DNA from: Pseudomonas kilonensis
Lineage (GTDB): Bacteria > Pseudomonadota > Gammaproteobacteria > Pseudomonadales > Pseudomonadaceae
Assembly (NCBI RefSeq): GCF_001269885.1
Contig: NZ_LHVH01000035.1
Span: forward strand, 1 to 64,000
Direction of reading: 5' to 3'
Length of the DNA: 64,000 bases
Position numbers and translations under genes: made by a program. A model generated the notes under the pieces. It saw nothing but the letters and a program-made list of their open reading frames with translations. It searched no databases and had not been told where the DNA came from. This document shows, piece by piece, positions 31,708 to 42,945 of this stretch. Every line of letters begins with the position of its first letter. The first letter of the stretch is position 1.

Positions 31708-34506
31708 ATGGCATTGAAATCCCCCGCGTTTCGTAAAAAATTTCCGTTGCTGGTCACCGGCAGTCTGCTGGCCCTGCAACCCCTGGCCTCTTCATTCGTC
31801 GTCGCGGCGCAGCAGTATGACTGCTCCGTCTCCGCTTCGGGTGCCTGGGACTGTGCACCCAAGACACCGGCCGCCGCGTTGCCGCCGCGTCCCGTGCATG
31901 ACGGCAGTGCGGTTTCCGACAGCGGCGCAGCGGCGGCCGACAGCAGCTCGGGCGAGGAAGCCGGCGAAAAGCCGATGCTCGTTACCGAAGCCAAGGGCCG
32001 TGGCCTGAAGTCACGCAGTGCAGACTACAGTCACCTGGATTGGGTTCCACGGGAGAACCTCACCCCGGCGCAATTGGCTGAAACCGGCCCTTACTGTGCA
32101 GGGGCCTATATCGAGCCGACGCGTCCTGGCATGAACGACAAGACGGCCAAGAGCGACGCCCCCACCTTCCTCGGCGCCAAGGCGTCACGCTATCAGCAGG
32201 AAGAACAGGTGGCGACCCTGGCCGGTGACGTGGTCATGCGCCAGGGCAGCATGCAGGTCGAGGCCGACGAGGCCAGCCTGTACCAGGCCGAGAACCGCGG
32301 TGAGCTGAGTGGCAACGTGCGGGTGCGCGACAACGGTGCGCTGATCGTCGGCGACCACGCCGATGTACAGCTGGACACCGGCGAAGCCAAGGTCGACAAC
32401 GCCGAATACGTGATGCACAAGTCGCGTATCCGGGGTAACGCGCTGTACGCCAAACGCGCCGAGAACGCGATCATCCGCCTCAAGGACGGTACCTACACCA
32501 CGTGCGAACCGGGCAGCAACGCCTGGACGCTCAAGGGCAACAACATCACCCTGAACCCGGCCACCGGCTTCGGTACCGCGACCAACGTGACGCTGCGGGT
32601 CAAGGACTTCCCGGTCCTGTACACGCCGTACATCTACTTCCCGATCGACGATCGTCGCCAGTCCGGCTTCCTGCCGCCGACCATCGGCAGCGGCAGCGAC
32701 ACCGGTTTCCTGCTGGTCACCCCGTACTACTTCAACCTGGCGCCGAACTACGATGCCACGTTGTACCCGCGCTACATGAGCAAGCATGGCCTGTTGATGG
32801 AAGGCGAATTCCGCTACCTGACCAAGTCCAGCGAAGGTCAGTTCGGCGCGGCGTACCTCAACGATGAAGAAGACGAGCGCAACAAGCAGTCCGACTACAG
32901 CAAGACCCGCTACATGTACAACTGGCAGCACAAGGGCGGGCTCGATTCGCGCGTGCTGACGGAAGTCGACTACACCAAGATCAGCGATCCTTACTACTTC
33001 CAGGATTTGCAGACCGACCAGATCGGTGTCGAGTCCAAGGACTATGTGAACCAGCAAGGAGCCGTCAGCTATCGGGGCGACAACTATGTTGCCCGCGTGA
33101 ATGCCCAGGCTTACCAGATGGCGACGATTTCGAAGATCACGCCTTATAACCGCCTGCCTCAGATCACGTTCAACGGTGAGCTGCCTCAGCATCCGTACGG
33201 CCTGGATTTCGCCTACAAGACCGAGCTGGTGCGATTTGATCGAAATCTGCGCGACGGCCTCTATAGTGATAAAGATGGCGTCACGACACCGTGGCTGGAT
33301 ACCCGGGTTTGGGGCCTTGCCCGGGCAAATGGCAATCGTCTGAACCTGGCGCCTGTCATCAGCCTGCCGATGAACGCAAGTTATGGCTATATCAAGCCAT
33401 CGCTCAAGTACCAGTACACCCAATATGATCTGGATCTGGACGGCGAAGGCAAAGGCGATATCGCTGGGCAGACCGCAGAACTGGATCGCCTACGCGGCAC
33501 GTACAGCAGCAGCCAGAGCCGTGGCGTTCCAATCGCCAGCATCGACAGCGGCTTGTATTTTGACCGTGATACTCAATGGTTCGGCACCAACTATCGCCAG
33601 ACCCTGGAACCACGCCTGTTCTATCTTTATGTACCGGAGAAGGATCAGAGCGATATTCCGGTATTCGATACCAGCGAATCGACTTTCAGCTATTCCTCGC
33701 TGTTCCGGGATAACCGCTTCACCGGCTCCGACCGTGTCGGCGACGAGAACAAACTTTCCCTGGGCGTGACCAGCCGCTGGATCCAGGAAAACGGTTTCGA
33801 GCGCCAGCGCGTCAGCGTCGGCCAGGCCTTTTACTTCAAGGACCGCGAAGTTCAACTACCAGGCATCGACTTCAACACGCGTGAAGATGCCAAGTCAGAC
33901 GTATCTCCATACGCACTGGAGTACGAATTCCGCTGGAACCGCGACTGGCGAACCACAGCTACCTACAACTGGGACCCTGACACCCACAGCCCTCGCTCGG
34001 GCAGCGCGATGTTCCACTATCAGCCTGAAGACAACCCGAACAAGGTTATCAATGCTGGCTATCGCTATCGCAACGATCAGGTCCGTTACGACGAAGCTAC
34101 CGGTACATGGCAAGTGGGCGGCGGCGACTACGGTACGCCAGGTACACCTGGCTACGTGAAGGACTACTACAAGATCAAGCAGCACGACTTCTCGGTCATC
34201 TGGCCGATCGTGCCGCAGTGGAACGCGATCAGTCGCTGGCAGTATGACTACAACCGCAACCGTACCCTGGAAGCCTTCGGTGGTTTCGAATACGACAACT
34301 GCTGCTGGAAACTGCGCCTGATCAACCGTTACTGGGTCGACTATGAAGAGTTCAGTCAAGCCGCCCCGGAAAACGAAAAAGGCGACCACGGCATCTTCCT
34401 CCAAATTGTTCTGAAGGGACTCGGCGGCCTGACCGGCGCCAAGGTAGAGAGCTTCCTCGACAAAGGCATCCAAGGTTATCGTGAACGTGAAGACCAAGCT
34501 TTCTGA
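31708..34506 (+). CDS. lptD: LPS assembly outer-membrane protein LptD
   Basis: Outer-membrane beta-barrel of 932 residues that, with LptE, inserts LPS in the outer leaflet. After a signal region ([22 protein letters not shown]) come an N-terminal OstA/LptA-like domain ([20 protein letters not shown]) and a long barrel rich in aromatic strands. Paired cysteines at the C terminus (DNCCWKL) and the N-terminal cysteine region ([13 protein letters not shown]) are the partners of the known disulfide pattern. The ATG chosen drops 67 implausible codons overlapping amgK. surA overlaps its end. Confidence 0.95.
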   Translation: MALKSPAFRKKFPLLVTGSLLALQPLASSFVVAAQQYDCSVSASGAWDCAPKTPAAALPPRPVHDGSAVSDSGAAAADSSSGEEAGEKPMLVTEAKGRGLKSRSADYSHLDWVPRENLTPAQLAETGPYCAGAYIEPTRPGMNDKTAKSDAPTFLGAKASRYQQEEQVATLAGDVVMRQGSMQVEADEASLYQAENRGELSGNVRVRDNGALIVGDHADVQLDTGEAKVDNAEYVMHKSRIRGNALYAKRAENAIIRLKDGTYTTCEPGSNAWTLKGNNITLNPATGFGTATNVTLRVKDFPVLYTPYIYFPIDDRRQSGFLPPTIGSGSDTGFLLVTPYYFNLAPNYDATLYPRYMSKHGLLMEGEFRYLTKSSEGQFGAAYLNDEEDERNKQSDYSKTRYMYNWQHKGGLDSRVLTEVDYTKISDPYYFQDLQTDQIGVESKDYVNQQGAVSYRGDNYVARVNAQAYQMATISKITPYNRLPQITFNGELPQHPYGLDFAYKTELVRFDRNLRDGLYSDKDGVTTPWLDTRVWGLARANGNRLNLAPVISLPMNASYGYIKPSLKYQYTQYDLDLDGEGKGDIAGQTAELDRLRGTYSSSQSRGVPIASIDSGLYFDRDTQWFGTNYRQTLEPRLFYLYVPEKDQSDIPVFDTSESTFSYSSLFRDNRFTGSDRVGDENKLSLGVTSRWIQENGFERQRVSVGQAFYFKDREVQLPGIDFNTREDAKSDVSPYALEYEFRWNRDWRTTATYNWDPDTHSPRSGSAMFHYQPEDNPNKVINAGYRYRNDQVRYDEATGTWQVGGGDYGTPGTPGYVKDYYKIKQHDFSVIWPIVPQWNAISRWQYDYNRNRTLEAFGGFEYDNCCWKLRLINRYWVDYEEFSQAAPENEKGDHGIFLQIVLKGLGGLTGAKVESFLDKGIQGYREREDQAF

Positions 34507-35803
34507 TTGTCTGCGCCCGCTGATGCTGGGCGCGCTGTTCCTGGGTACCGCGGCCAACGCCGCGGTAGAGTCCATCGATAAAGTGGTGGCCATTGTCGAC
34601 AACGACGTGGTCATGCAGAGCCAGTTGGACCAGCGCGTCCATGAAGTGCAGCAAACCATCGCCAAGCGCGGCGGTGGCCAGCCGCCTCCAGGCGTGCTGG
34701 ACCAGCAAGTGCTCGAACGCCTGATCGTCGAAAACCTGCAACTGCAGATCGGCGAACGTTCCGGCATCCGCATCACCGATGAAGAACTGAACCAGGCCGT
34801 CGGCACCATTGCCCAGCGCAATAACATGAGCATCGACCAATTCCGCGCCGCCCTGGCTCGCGACGGCCTCTCCTACGAGGACGCCCGCGACCAGATCCGC
34901 CGCGAAATGGTCATCAGCCGTGTGCGTCAGCGCCGCGTAGCCGAACGCATCCAGGTGTCGGAGCAGGAAGTGAAGAACTTCCTCGCTTCCGACCTGGGCA
35001 AGATGCAGCTTTCCGAAGAACTGCACTTGGCGAACATCCTGATTCCGACCCCGGAAAGCGCCAACTCCGAAGCGATCCAGAGCGCTTATCGCCAGGCGAT
35101 GGATGTCTACCAGCAGCTCAAGCAAGGTGCTGATTTCGGCCAGATGGCCATTGCCAAGTCGGGCAGCGACAACGCCCTGGAAGGCGGTGACATGGGCTGG
35201 CGCAAGCCCGCTCAACTGCCGCCTCCGTTCGACCGCGAACTGAGCGCCATGGCCGTGGGCGACATCACCCAGCCTGCGCGTACGCCAGGCGGCTTCATCA
35301 TCCTGAAAGTGCTGGAGAAGCGCGGTGGTGGAACCCAGGTCCGTGACGAAGTGCATGTTCGCCACATCCTGATCAAGCCCAGCGAGATTCGCAGCGAAGC
35401 CGAGACCAAGCGCCTGGCTGAGAAACTCTACGACCGCATCGAAGCGGGCGAAGACTTCGCTGAACTGGCGAAGAGTTTCTCGGAAGACCCGGGGTCGGCC
35501 CTCAACGGCGGCGACCTGAACTGGGTTGACCCCAATGCACTGGTTCCAGAGTTCCGCCAAGTCATGGCCGATACGCCGCAAGGCCAGTTGTCCAAGCCGT
35601 TCAAGAGCCCTTATGGCTGGCACGTGCTGGAAGTCCTTGGCCGCCGCGCCACCGACAGCACCACCCAGGCTCGTGAACAGCAGGCGATGACCGTATTGCG
35701 CAACCGCAAATACGACGAAGAACTGCAAACCTGGCTGCGTCAGATTCGCGACGAAGCCTACGTTGAAATCAAACTTCCTGGTGCAGACCAGGCAGCGCAG
35801 TGA
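34481..35803 (+). CDS. surA: periplasmic chaperone and peptidyl-prolyl isomerase SurA
   Basis: Periplasmic chaperone of 440 residues that guides outer-membrane proteins such as LptD. A signal peptide ends near ANA at 25-27. The N-terminal chaperone domain is followed by two parvulin domains, starting [13 protein letters not shown] and [14 protein letters not shown]. The start is GTG and lies 26 bp inside the lptD reading frame, an unusual but clean overlap. The following pdxA starts on the GTGA stop overlap. Confidence 0.95.
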   Translation: MNVKTKLSDCLRPLMLGALFLGTAANAAVESIDKVVAIVDNDVVMQSQLDQRVHEVQQTIAKRGGGQPPPGVLDQQVLERLIVENLQLQIGERSGIRITDEELNQAVGTIAQRNNMSIDQFRAALARDGLSYEDARDQIRREMVISRVRQRRVAERIQVSEQEVKNFLASDLGKMQLSEELHLANILIPTPESANSEAIQSAYRQAMDVYQQLKQGADFGQMAIAKSGSDNALEGGDMGWRKPAQLPPPFDRELSAMAVGDITQPARTPGGFIILKVLEKRGGGTQVRDEVHVRHILIKPSEIRSEAETKRLAEKLYDRIEAGEDFAELAKSFSEDPGSALNGGDLNWVDPNALVPEFRQVMADTPQGQLSKPFKSPYGWHVLEVLGRRATDSTTQAREQQAMTVLRNRKYDEELQTWLRQIRDEAYVEIKLPGADQAAQ

Positions 35804-36789
35804 AACCCAAGCGTTTCGCGCTGACACCCGGCGAACCAGCCGGCATCGGTCCCGACCTGTGCCTGCTGCTCGCCTCGCAAGCCCAGCCACATCCCCTGAT
35901 TGCCATCACCAGTCGCGACCTGCTCCTTGAGCGGGCCGCGCAGCTGGGGGTGGTCGTCGACCTGTTACCCGTGACACCGCAGGCCTGGCCGGACGTCCCG
36001 GCGCCCGCCAACAGTCTGTATGTCTGGGATACCCCCCTGGGTGCTCCAGTCGTCACCGGGCAGCTGGACAAGGCCAACGCCGCGTTCGTCCTGCAAACCC
36101 TGACCCGCGCAGGCGAAGGCTGCCTGGACGGATCGTTCGCAGGTATGATCACCGCACCGGTGCACAAGGGTGTGATCAACGAGTCCGGGATTGCCTTTTC
36201 CGGGCACACCGAATTCCTGGCGGACCTGACCCACACCGCGCAAGTGGTGATGATGCTCGCCACCCGTGGCCTGCGAGTGGCCCTGGTGACCACTCACCTG
36301 CCCTTGCGCGACATCGCCGACGCCATCACCCCGGAACGCCTGGAACGGGTCACGCGCATCCTGCACGCCGACCTCCAGGAAAAATTCGGCATCGCCCGGC
36401 CACGCATCCTGGTCTGTGGGCTCAATCCCCATGCCGGTGAAGGCGGACACCTGGGCCGTGAAGAAATCGACATCATCGAACCTACCTTGGAGCGCTTGCG
36501 CAGCGAGGGCATGGACCTGCGTGGCCCGCTGCCTGCCGACACTCTGTTTACCCCAAAATATCTGGAGCACTGCGACGCGGTGCTGGCGATGTACCACGAC
36601 CAGGGCCTGCCCGTGCTGAAGTACAAAGGCTTCGGCGCGGCAGTCAACGTGACGCTGGGCCTGCCGATCATCCGCACCTCCGTGGACCATGGCACTGCCC
36701 TGGACCTGGCCGGCAGCGGCAAGATCGATACCGGCAGCCTGCACGTCGCGCTGGAAACCGCCTACCAGATGGCCGAGACTCATTTATGA
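35800..36789 (+). CDS. pdxA: 4-hydroxythreonine-4-phosphate dehydrogenase
   Basis: Oxidises 4-phosphohydroxythreonine in the DXP-dependent route to pyridoxal phosphate. The 329-residue protein shows the family metal histidines in [21 protein letters not shown] and [11 protein letters not shown]. The start GTG is within a 4-bp GTGA overlap with surA. It overlaps ksgA by 4 bp at its own stop. Confidence 0.95.
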   Translation: MKPKRFALTPGEPAGIGPDLCLLLASQAQPHPLIAITSRDLLLERAAQLGVVVDLLPVTPQAWPDVPAPANSLYVWDTPLGAPVVTGQLDKANAAFVLQTLTRAGEGCLDGSFAGMITAPVHKGVINESGIAFSGHTEFLADLTHTAQVVMMLATRGLRVALVTTHLPLRDIADAITPERLERVTRILHADLQEKFGIARPRILVCGLNPHAGEGGHLGREEIDIIEPTLERLRSEGMDLRGPLPADTLFTPKYLEHCDAVLAMYHDQGLPVLKYKGFGAAVNVTLGLPIIRTSVDHGTALDLAGSGKIDTGSLHVALETAYQMAETHL

Positions 36790-37604
36790 CCGAGCAATAC
36801 CAACACCGCGCGCGCAAGCGCTTCGGCCAGAACTTCCTGCATGACGCCGGCGTGATCGATCGCATCCTGCGCTCCATCCGGGCCAAGCCCGACGATCGCC
36901 TGCTGGAAATCGGCCCGGGCCAGGGCGCCCTGACCGAGGGCCTGCTCGACAGCGGCGCGCAACTGGACGTGGTGGAACTGGACAAGGACCTGGTCCCGAT
37001 CCTCAACCAGCAATTCGCCGGCAGGAGCAATTTCAGCCTGCACCAGGGCGACGCGCTGAAGTTCGACTTCAATAGCCTGAACGCCGCGCCGAACAGCCTG
37101 CGGGTGGTGGGAAACCTGCCGTACAACATCTCCACGCCGCTGATCTTCCACCTGCTGAGCAATGCCGGCCTGATCCGCGACATGCACTTCATGCTGCAAA
37201 AAGAAGTGGTCGAGCGCCTCGCCGCCGGCCCTGGCGGTGGTGACTGGGGTCGCCTGTCGATCATGGTCCAGTACCATTGCCGGGTCGAACACCTGTTCAA
37301 CGTCGGCCCAGGCGCATTCAACCCGCCGCCGAAAGTCGACTCGGCCATCGTCCGACTGGTGCCCCATGCCGTCCTGCCGCACCCGGCCAAGGATCACCGC
37401 CTACTGGAGCGGGTGGTGCGCGAAGCGTTCAACCAGCGCCGCAAGACCTTGCGCAACACCTTGAAACTTCTGCTCAGCAGCACTGAAATCGAAGCCGCTG
37501 GCGTCGATGGCAGCCTGCGCCCCGAGCAGCTGGACCTTGCCGCTTTCGTGCGCCTGGCCGACAAGCTCAGCGAACAGGTCGCCCCGCAAGTCGACGCCAA
37601 CTGA
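36786..37604 (+). CDS. rsmA: 16S rRNA dimethyladenosine transferase KsgA/RsmA
   Basis: Methylates A1518 and A1519 of 16S rRNA in late 30S assembly. The 272-residue protein has the SAM-binding motifs [21 protein letters not shown], and catalytic [10 protein letters not shown]. It starts in the ATGA overlap with pdxA, an arrangement (surA-pdxA-ksgA-apaG-apaH) also known from E. coli. (Symbol ksgA is equally used; not the RNA-binding regulator RsmA.). Confidence 0.96.
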   Translation: MTEQYQHRARKRFGQNFLHDAGVIDRILRSIRAKPDDRLLEIGPGQGALTEGLLDSGAQLDVVELDKDLVPILNQQFAGRSNFSLHQGDALKFDFNSLNAAPNSLRVVGNLPYNISTPLIFHLLSNAGLIRDMHFMLQKEVVERLAAGPGGGDWGRLSIMVQYHCRVEHLFNVGPGAFNPPPKVDSAIVRLVPHAVLPHPAKDHRLLERVVREAFNQRRKTLRNTLKLLLSSTEIEAAGVDGSLRPEQLDLAAFVRLADKLSEQVAPQVDAN

Positions 37605-37719
37605 ACGGGTGACGATGGCTATCGGGCAGTACACCAATCTGGTCTACTACCCGATATCTGGCCTAGACTGATCTCCTGAGTCGCGCCCGCGTCCCGCTTC
37701 GCTTTTAAGGCCTTTTTGC

Positions 37720-38100
37720 ATGTCCGATCCTCGTTATCAGGTCGACGTCAGCGTCACCACCCGTTTTCTGGCAGAACAGTCGCAACCCGAGCATGACCGC
37801 TTCGCCTTCGCCTACAGCATTACCGTGCGCAACAACGGCTCCTTGCCGGCCAGGCTGCTGTCGCGGCACTGGATCATCACCGACGGCGATGGCCATGTCG
37901 AAGAAGTGCGTGGCGAAGGTGTGGTCGGCCAGCAGCCGTTGATCGACGCCGGCAAAAGCCACAGCTACAGCAGCGGCACGGTGATGACGACCAAGGTCGG
38001 CACCATGCAGGGCACCTACCAGATGCTGGCCGAGGACGGCAAACGCTTCGACGCCGTCATCAAGCCCTTTCGCCTGGCCGTGCCCGGAGCCCTGCACTAA
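37720..38100 (+). CDS. apaG: ApaG family protein
   Basis: Single-domain protein of 126 residues of the ApaG beta-sandwich family. The core [24 protein letters not shown] is characteristic. Function is not settled; in E. coli it is linked to cobalt and magnesium tolerance. Its stop overlaps the ATG of apaH by one base, so the two are coupled. The 115-bp spacer after ksgA shows no gene. Confidence 0.93.
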   Translation: MSDPRYQVDVSVTTRFLAEQSQPEHDRFAFAYSITVRNNGSLPARLLSRHWIITDGDGHVEEVRGEGVVGQQPLIDAGKSHSYSSGTVMTTKVGTMQGTYQMLAEDGKRFDAVIKPFRLAVPGALH

Positions 38101-38975
38101 TGGCCACGTATGCGGTCGGCGACCTGCAAGGCTGCCTCGACCCGCTCAAATGCCTGCTGGAGCGCGTCGCCTTCGACCCGCAAAAAGATACGCTGTGGCT
38201 GGTGGGCGATCTGGTCAACCGTGGCCCTCAGTCCCTTGAGACGCTGCGCTTTCTCTACGGCATCCGCCAGTCGCTGGTGTGCGTGCTCGGCAACCACGAC
38301 CTGCATCTGCTGGCCGCCTGGCAGAACATCGAACGCCTGAAAAAATCCGATACCCTGAACGAAATACTCGCGGCCCCCGATTGCGTTGAGCTGCTGGAGT
38401 GGTTGCGCCAGCAAAAGCTCATGCACTACGACGAGGCGCGCAACCTGGCGTTGGTCCATGCAGGCATCCCGCCCCAATGGTCCCTGCGCAAGGCGCTCAA
38501 GTGCGCTGGCGAAGTCGAACACGCATTGCGCGACGACAATCTGTTCGCCCCTTACCTGGACGGCATGTACGGTAACGAGCCGATCAAGTGGGACAACGAC
38601 CTCACCGGCAGCGCCCGTCTTCGCATCATCACCAATTATTTCACGCGCATGCGCTTCTGCACCCGCGACGGCAAGCTCGACCTCAAGGGCAAGGAAGGCA
38701 TCGAGACCGCACCGCCCGGCTATGCCCCCTGGTTCAAGCACGGTGAGCGCAAGACCCGTAACCTGAAGATCATTTTCGGGCACTGGGCGGCACTGGGAGG
38801 TCAATGCGACGAGCCCGGCGTCTTCGCCCTCGATACCGGCTGCGTGTGGGGCAGCGCCATGACGCTGATGAACGTCGACACGGGCGAGCAACTGCATTGC
38901 GATTGCGACGAACAGGGCCACGCCAGAACCCATCACCTGACCACTGCACCATTGCCGGCCGGCACTGCCGTCTGA
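38100..38975 (+). CDS. apaH: diadenosine tetraphosphatase ApaH
   Basis: Symmetric Ap4A hydrolase of 291 residues. The metallophosphatase motifs are [25 protein letters not shown], and [11 protein letters not shown], followed later by [10 protein letters not shown] and LDTGCVWG. It removes stress-linked dinucleotides and decaps Np4-capped RNA in enterics. Confidence 0.95.
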   Translation: MATYAVGDLQGCLDPLKCLLERVAFDPQKDTLWLVGDLVNRGPQSLETLRFLYGIRQSLVCVLGNHDLHLLAAWQNIERLKKSDTLNEILAAPDCVELLEWLRQQKLMHYDEARNLALVHAGIPPQWSLRKALKCAGEVEHALRDDNLFAPYLDGMYGNEPIKWDNDLTGSARLRIITNYFTRMRFCTRDGKLDLKGKEGIETAPPGYAPWFKHGERKTRNLKIIFGHWAALGGQCDEPGVFALDTGCVWGSAMTLMNVDTGEQLHCDCDEQGHARTHHLTTAPLPAGTAV

Positions 38976-39008
38976 CCGGCGTTGCGCCTCAGCGCTAAAG
39001 GAGCCCTC

Positions 39009-39338
39009 ATGACTGAATTCAAACGCATCCCCCCGGAACAAGCCCAGGCCCTGCGCGAGCAAGGCGCGGTCGTCGTCGACGTTCGCGACCCAGCCACCTT
39101 TTCGGCTTTGCACATCAGCGGTTCCAGGCACCTGGATAACCACTCCATCGCCGACTTCATCCGGGCCGCCGACCTCGATGCACCTACCGTCGTGGTCTGC
39201 TATCACGGTAACTCCAGCCAGAGCGCAGCCGCCTATCTGGTCAGCCAGGGCTTCAGCGACGTCTACAGCCTGGACGGTGGTTTCGAGTTGTGGCGTGCGA
39301 CTTATCCTTCAGAAACAGCGCAAGACAAACACGAATAA
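39009..39338 (+). CDS. glpE: thiosulfate sulfurtransferase GlpE
   Basis: Single-domain rhodanese of 109 residues with catalytic C64 in the loop [10 protein letters not shown], which matches E. coli GlpE. The start is chosen for the strong AAAGGAG ribosome site; the 9-codon upstream extension is rejected. No glpD or other glp gene is adjacent, so it travels with apaH. Confidence 0.93.
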   Translation: MTEFKRIPPEQAQALREQGAVVVDVRDPATFSALHISGSRHLDNHSIADFIRAADLDAPTVVVCYHGNSSQSAAAYLVSQGFSDVYSLDGGFELWRATYPSETAQDKHE

Positions 39339-39637
39339 TTTTTTAAGCCGTCCAAGCCCGCGTGAACCGTGGGCTTGAGCGATGGCAGACGAACGGTCTG
39401 CCATAACTAATTACGTATTCCACCTTTACCTCCGCGATTCCGAACTATCCTTAGCCTCAGGCCATCCAAAACAGGGGAGAGCCGGTACACCGGCGCGCGG
39501 GTCATCGGGAGTCAGCTTTCAAGAGCCTGCATGCTTGGAAGCATTCTGGGGGGTAAACGGCAACTGGGTTCCCAGCGGCTGTCCAGCATCGACTGATTGA
39601 TCCGACACCGGCTCCACGTATCGAGCGAGGTGACGTC
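39339..39637. promoter_or_regulatory. glpE-prkA spacer: hairpins and possible prkA promoter
   Basis: A 299-bp region without a gene. It holds two stem-loops: arms 39353-39359 with 39371-39377, and a perfect 8-bp stem TGGCAGAC/GTCTGCCA (39383-39390 with 39396-39403). Neither ends in a T-run. CTATCCTTA at 39445-39453 resembles the RpoS -10 element (CTATACTTA), and TTTACC 15 bp before it is a weak -35. GCCGGT-AC-ACCGGC at 39481-39494 is an inverted repeat that could bind a regulator. A σS origin is plausible because the E. coli yeaGH genes depend on it, but it is inferred. Confidence 0.4.
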
Positions 39638-41560
39638 ATGAGCATTTTTAGCCACTTCCAGCAACGTTTCGAGTCCACGCGGCAGGAGGAATACTCGCTG
39701 CAGGAATACCTCGAACTCTGCAAGCAGGACCGCAGCGCCTATGTATCGGCTGCGGAGCGTCTGTTGCTGGCAATCGGAGAACCGGAGCTGCTGGATACCT
39801 CGGCCAACTCGAGGCTTTCGCGGATTTTCTCCAACAAAGTGATTCGCCGCTATCCGGCCTTTGAGGACTTCCACGGGATGGAAGAATGCATCGACCAGAT
39901 CGTGTCCTATTTCCGCCACGCCGCCCAAGGCCTGGAAGAGAAGAAGCAAATCCTCTATCTGCTCGGCCCCGTGGGTGGTGGTAAATCGTCCCTGGCCGAA
40001 AAACTCAAGCAACTGATCGAAAAAGTGCCCTTCTACGCCATCAAGGGCTCGCCGGTGTTCGAATCGCCCCTGGGGCTGTTCAACGCCACCGAGGACGGCG
40101 CGATCCTCGAGGAAGACTTCGGCATTCCACGCCGCTACCTCAGTACCATCATGTCGCCATGGGCGACCAAGCGCCTGGCCGAATTTGGCGGCGACATCAG
40201 CCAGTTCCGGGTGGTCAAGCTCTACCCGTCGATCCTCAACCAGATCGCGGTGGCCAAGACCGAGCCGGGTGACGAAAACAACCAGGATATTTCCGCCCTG
40301 GTGGGCAAGGTCGATATCCGCAAACTGGAAGAATTCCCGCAGAACGACGCCGACGCCTACAGCTATTCGGGTGCGCTGTGCCGGGCCAACCAGGGCCTGA
40401 TGGAATTCGTCGAAATGTTCAAGGCGCCCATCAAGGTGCTGCACCCGCTGCTGACCGCCACCCAGGAAGGTAACTACAACAGCACCGAGGGCCTGGGGGC
40501 CATTCCGTTCACCGGCATCCTGCTGGCTCACTCCAACGAGTCGGAATGGCATACCTTCCGCAACAACAAGAACAACGAGGCCTTCATCGACCGGATCTAC
40601 ATCGTCAAGGTGCCGTACTGCCTGCGCGTGACCGACGAGGTGAAGATCTACGACAAGCTGCTGTTCAACAGTTCGCTGTCCAAGGCTCATTGCGCCCCCG
40701 ACACCCTGAAGATGCTGGCCCAGTTCACGGTGCTGTCGCGTCTCAAGGAGCCGGAAAACTCCAACATCTATTCGAAGATGCGTGTGTACGACGGTGAAAA
40801 CCTCAAGGACACCGATCCGAAGGCCAAGTCGATCCAGGAATACCGCGACAACGCGGGGGTTGATGAAGGGATGAACGGGCTATCCACACGTTTCGCGTTC
40901 AAGATCCTGTCCAAGGTCTTCAACTTCGACCCCCACGAGATCGCGGCCAACCCGGTTCACCTGCTGTATGTGCTGGAACAGCAGATCGAGCAGGAACAAT
41001 TCCAGGCCGAAACCCGCGAGCGCTACCTGCGTTTCCTCAAGGAATACCTGGCCCCGCGCTACATCGAGTTCATCGGCAAGGAAATCCAGACGGCGTACCT
41101 GGAGTCCTACAGCGAGTACGGCCAGAACATCTTCGACCGCTACGTGCTGTACGCAGACTTCTGGATCCAGGACCAGGAATACCGCGACCCGGAAACCGGC
41201 GAGATACTCAATCGCGTGGCCCTCAACGAGGAACTGGAAAAAATCGAGAAACCGGCGGGCATCAGCAATCCGAAGGACTTCCGCAACGAGATCGTCAACT
41301 TCGTACTGCGCGCCCGGGCCAACAACAACGGCAAGAACCCAACCTGGCTCAGCTATGAAAAGCTGCGGGTGGTCATCGAGAAGAAAATGTTCTCCAACAC
41401 CGAAGACCTGCTGCCAGTCATCAGCTTCAACGCCAAGGCCAGCAAGGAGGACCAGCAAAAACACAACGACTTCGTCACACGCATGGTCGAACGTGGCTAC
41501 ACCGACAAACAGGTACGACTGCTCTCCGAGTGGTATCTGCGGGTCCGGAAATCGCAGTAA
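39638..41560 (+). CDS. prkA: PrkA family serine protein kinase (YeaG-like)
   Basis: Large AAA-type protein kinase of 640 residues. The N-terminal AAA core carries Walker A GPVGGGKSS at 110-118; the C-terminal region resembles eukaryotic kinase folds. In E. coli the homologue YeaG acts in nitrogen and stress responses, and in Bacillus PrkA affects sporulation. Substrates here are unknown. It begins the three-gene module with yeaH and spoVR, and a 113-bp spacer with a long hairpin separates it from yeaH. Confidence 0.92.
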   Translation: MSIFSHFQQRFESTRQEEYSLQEYLELCKQDRSAYVSAAERLLLAIGEPELLDTSANSRLSRIFSNKVIRRYPAFEDFHGMEECIDQIVSYFRHAAQGLEEKKQILYLLGPVGGGKSSLAEKLKQLIEKVPFYAIKGSPVFESPLGLFNATEDGAILEEDFGIPRRYLSTIMSPWATKRLAEFGGDISQFRVVKLYPSILNQIAVAKTEPGDENNQDISALVGKVDIRKLEEFPQNDADAYSYSGALCRANQGLMEFVEMFKAPIKVLHPLLTATQEGNYNSTEGLGAIPFTGILLAHSNESEWHTFRNNKNNEAFIDRIYIVKVPYCLRVTDEVKIYDKLLFNSSLSKAHCAPDTLKMLAQFTVLSRLKEPENSNIYSKMRVYDGENLKDTDPKAKSIQEYRDNAGVDEGMNGLSTRFAFKILSKVFNFDPHEIAANPVHLLYVLEQQIEQEQFQAETRERYLRFLKEYLAPRYIEFIGKEIQTAYLESYSEYGQNIFDRYVLYADFWIQDQEYRDPETGEILNRVALNEELEKIEKPAGISNPKDFRNEIVNFVLRARANNNGKNPTWLSYEKLRVVIEKKMFSNTEDLLPVISFNAKASKEDQQKHNDFVTRMVERGYTDKQVRLLSEWYLRVRKSQ

Positions 41561-41584
41561 GCAGCGGCAAGCTTCTAGCTACAG

Positions 41585-41636
41585 CCTGCAAGGGAACGGC
41601 GTTGAGCCCATGGCTCGACGCCACGCCCCTTGCAGC
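41585..41636. repeat. long inverted repeat between prkA and yeaH
   Basis: The arms 41585-41608 (CCTGCAAGGGAACGGCGTT...) and about 41612-41636 (GGCTCGACGCCACGC...CTTGCAGC) are near-complementary over about 24 bases with a 3-base centre and a few mismatches. It lies in the 113-bp spacer, so the prkA message ends or is processed here while downstream genes continue. It resembles the short palindromic repeats scattered in P. fluorescens genomes. Confidence 0.65.
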
Positions 41637-41673
41637 TTGAGGCTTACGACTTGAAGCTCCCCCGGAGGGGCCT

Positions 41674-42945
41674 ATGAGCTATGTGATCGACCGACGCCTT
41701 AATGGCAAGAACAAGAGCACGGTGAACCGCCAGCGGTTTCTGCGGCGTTACCGTGACCACATCAAGAAGGCCGTCGAAGAGGCGGTCAGCCGGCGTTCCA
41801 TTACCGACATGGAACACGGCGAACAGATCAGCATCCCCGGCCGCGACATCGACGAGCCGGTGCTCCACCATGGTCGCGGCGGCAAACAGACCGTCGTGCA
41901 CCCTGGCAACAAGGAGTTCACCAGTGGCGAGCACATCCCCCGTCCCCAGGGCGGAGGCGCCGGCAAGGGCCCCGGCAAGGCCGGCAACTCCGGCGAAGGC
42001 ATGGATGAGTTCGTGTTCCAGATCACCCAGGAGGAATTCCTGGAGTTCATGTTCGAGGACCTGGAGCTGCCGAACCTGGTCAAGCGTAACCTGACCGGCA
42101 CCGACACCTTCAAGACCGTGCGTGCTGGTATCAGCAATGAAGGCAATCCGTCACGCATCAACATCATCCGCACCCTTCGTTCAGCCCACGCCCGGCGCAT
42201 CGCGTTGTCGGGCAGCAGCCGGGCAAAACTGCGCGAGGTCAAGGAAGAACTGGCCCGCCTGAAACGCGAAGAACCCGACAATTTCGGCGACATTCAGGAC
42301 CTTGAAGCGGAAATCGAGAAACTCAGCGCCCGCATCCACCGCGTACCGTTCCTCGACACGTTCGACCTCAAGTACAACCTGCTGGTGAAACAGCCAAACC
42401 CCAGCTCCAAGGCGGTGATGTTCTGCCTGATGGACGTGTCCGGCTCCATGACCCAGGCCACCAAGGACATCGCCAAGCGCTTCTTCATCCTGTTGTACCT
42501 GTTCCTGAAACGGAACTACGACAAGATCGATGTCGTGTTCATCCGCCACCACACCAGCGCCAGGGAAGTGGACGAAGAGGAATTCTTCTATTCCAGGGAG
42601 ACAGGCGGCACCATTGTCTCCAGCGCCCTGAAGCTGATGCAAGAGATCATGGCCGAACGCTACCCAGCCAACGAATGGAACATCTATGCGGCCCAGGCGT
42701 CGGACGGCGACAACTGGAACGACGATTCACCGATCTGCCGCGACATCCTGATCAACCAGATCATGCCGTTCGTCCAGTACTACACTTATGTGGAGATTAC
42801 TCCACGCGAACACCAGGCCTTGTGGTACGAATACGAACGAATTGCCGAAGCTTTTTCCGACACATTTGCCCAACAGCAACTGGTCTCGGCCGGGGATATC
42901 TACCCGGTCTTCCGTGAACTCTTCCAGCGCAGGTTAGTGACATGA
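41674..42945 (+). CDS. yeaH: YeaH/DUF444 protein with VWA-like domain
   Basis: Protein of 423 residues of the DUF444 family. The central part has the MIDAS motif MDVSGSMTQ (D254-S256-S258) of a von Willebrand A fold, preceded by a glycine-rich linker ([19 protein letters not shown]). The N-terminal [15 protein letters not shown] is highly basic. It is likely a partner of PrkA. It overlaps spoVR by 4 bp. Confidence 0.9.
   Translation: MSYVIDRRLNGKNKSTVNRQRFLRRYRDHIKKAVEEAVSRRSITDMEHGEQISIPGRDIDEPVLHHGRGGKQTVVHPGNKEFTSGEHIPRPQGGGAGKGPGKAGNSGEGMDEFVFQITQEEFLEFMFEDLELPNLVKRNLTGTDTFKTVRAGISNEGNPSRINIIRTLRSAHARRIALSGSSRAKLREVKEELARLKREEPDNFGDIQDLEAEIEKLSARIHRVPFLDTFDLKYNLLVKQPNPSSKAVMFCLMDVSGSMTQATKDIAKRFFILLYLFLKRNYDKIDVVFIRHHTSAREVDEEEFFYSRETGGTIVSSALKLMQEIMAERYPANEWNIYAAQASDGDNWNDDSPICRDILINQIMPFVQYYTYVEITPREHQALWYEYERIAEAFSDTFAQQQLVSAGDIYPVFRELFQRRLVT

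Noticed and set aside
34352-35890. 512-codon minus-strand frame opposite surA
   Set aside because: Antisense to surA, which has a signal peptide and two parvulin domains.
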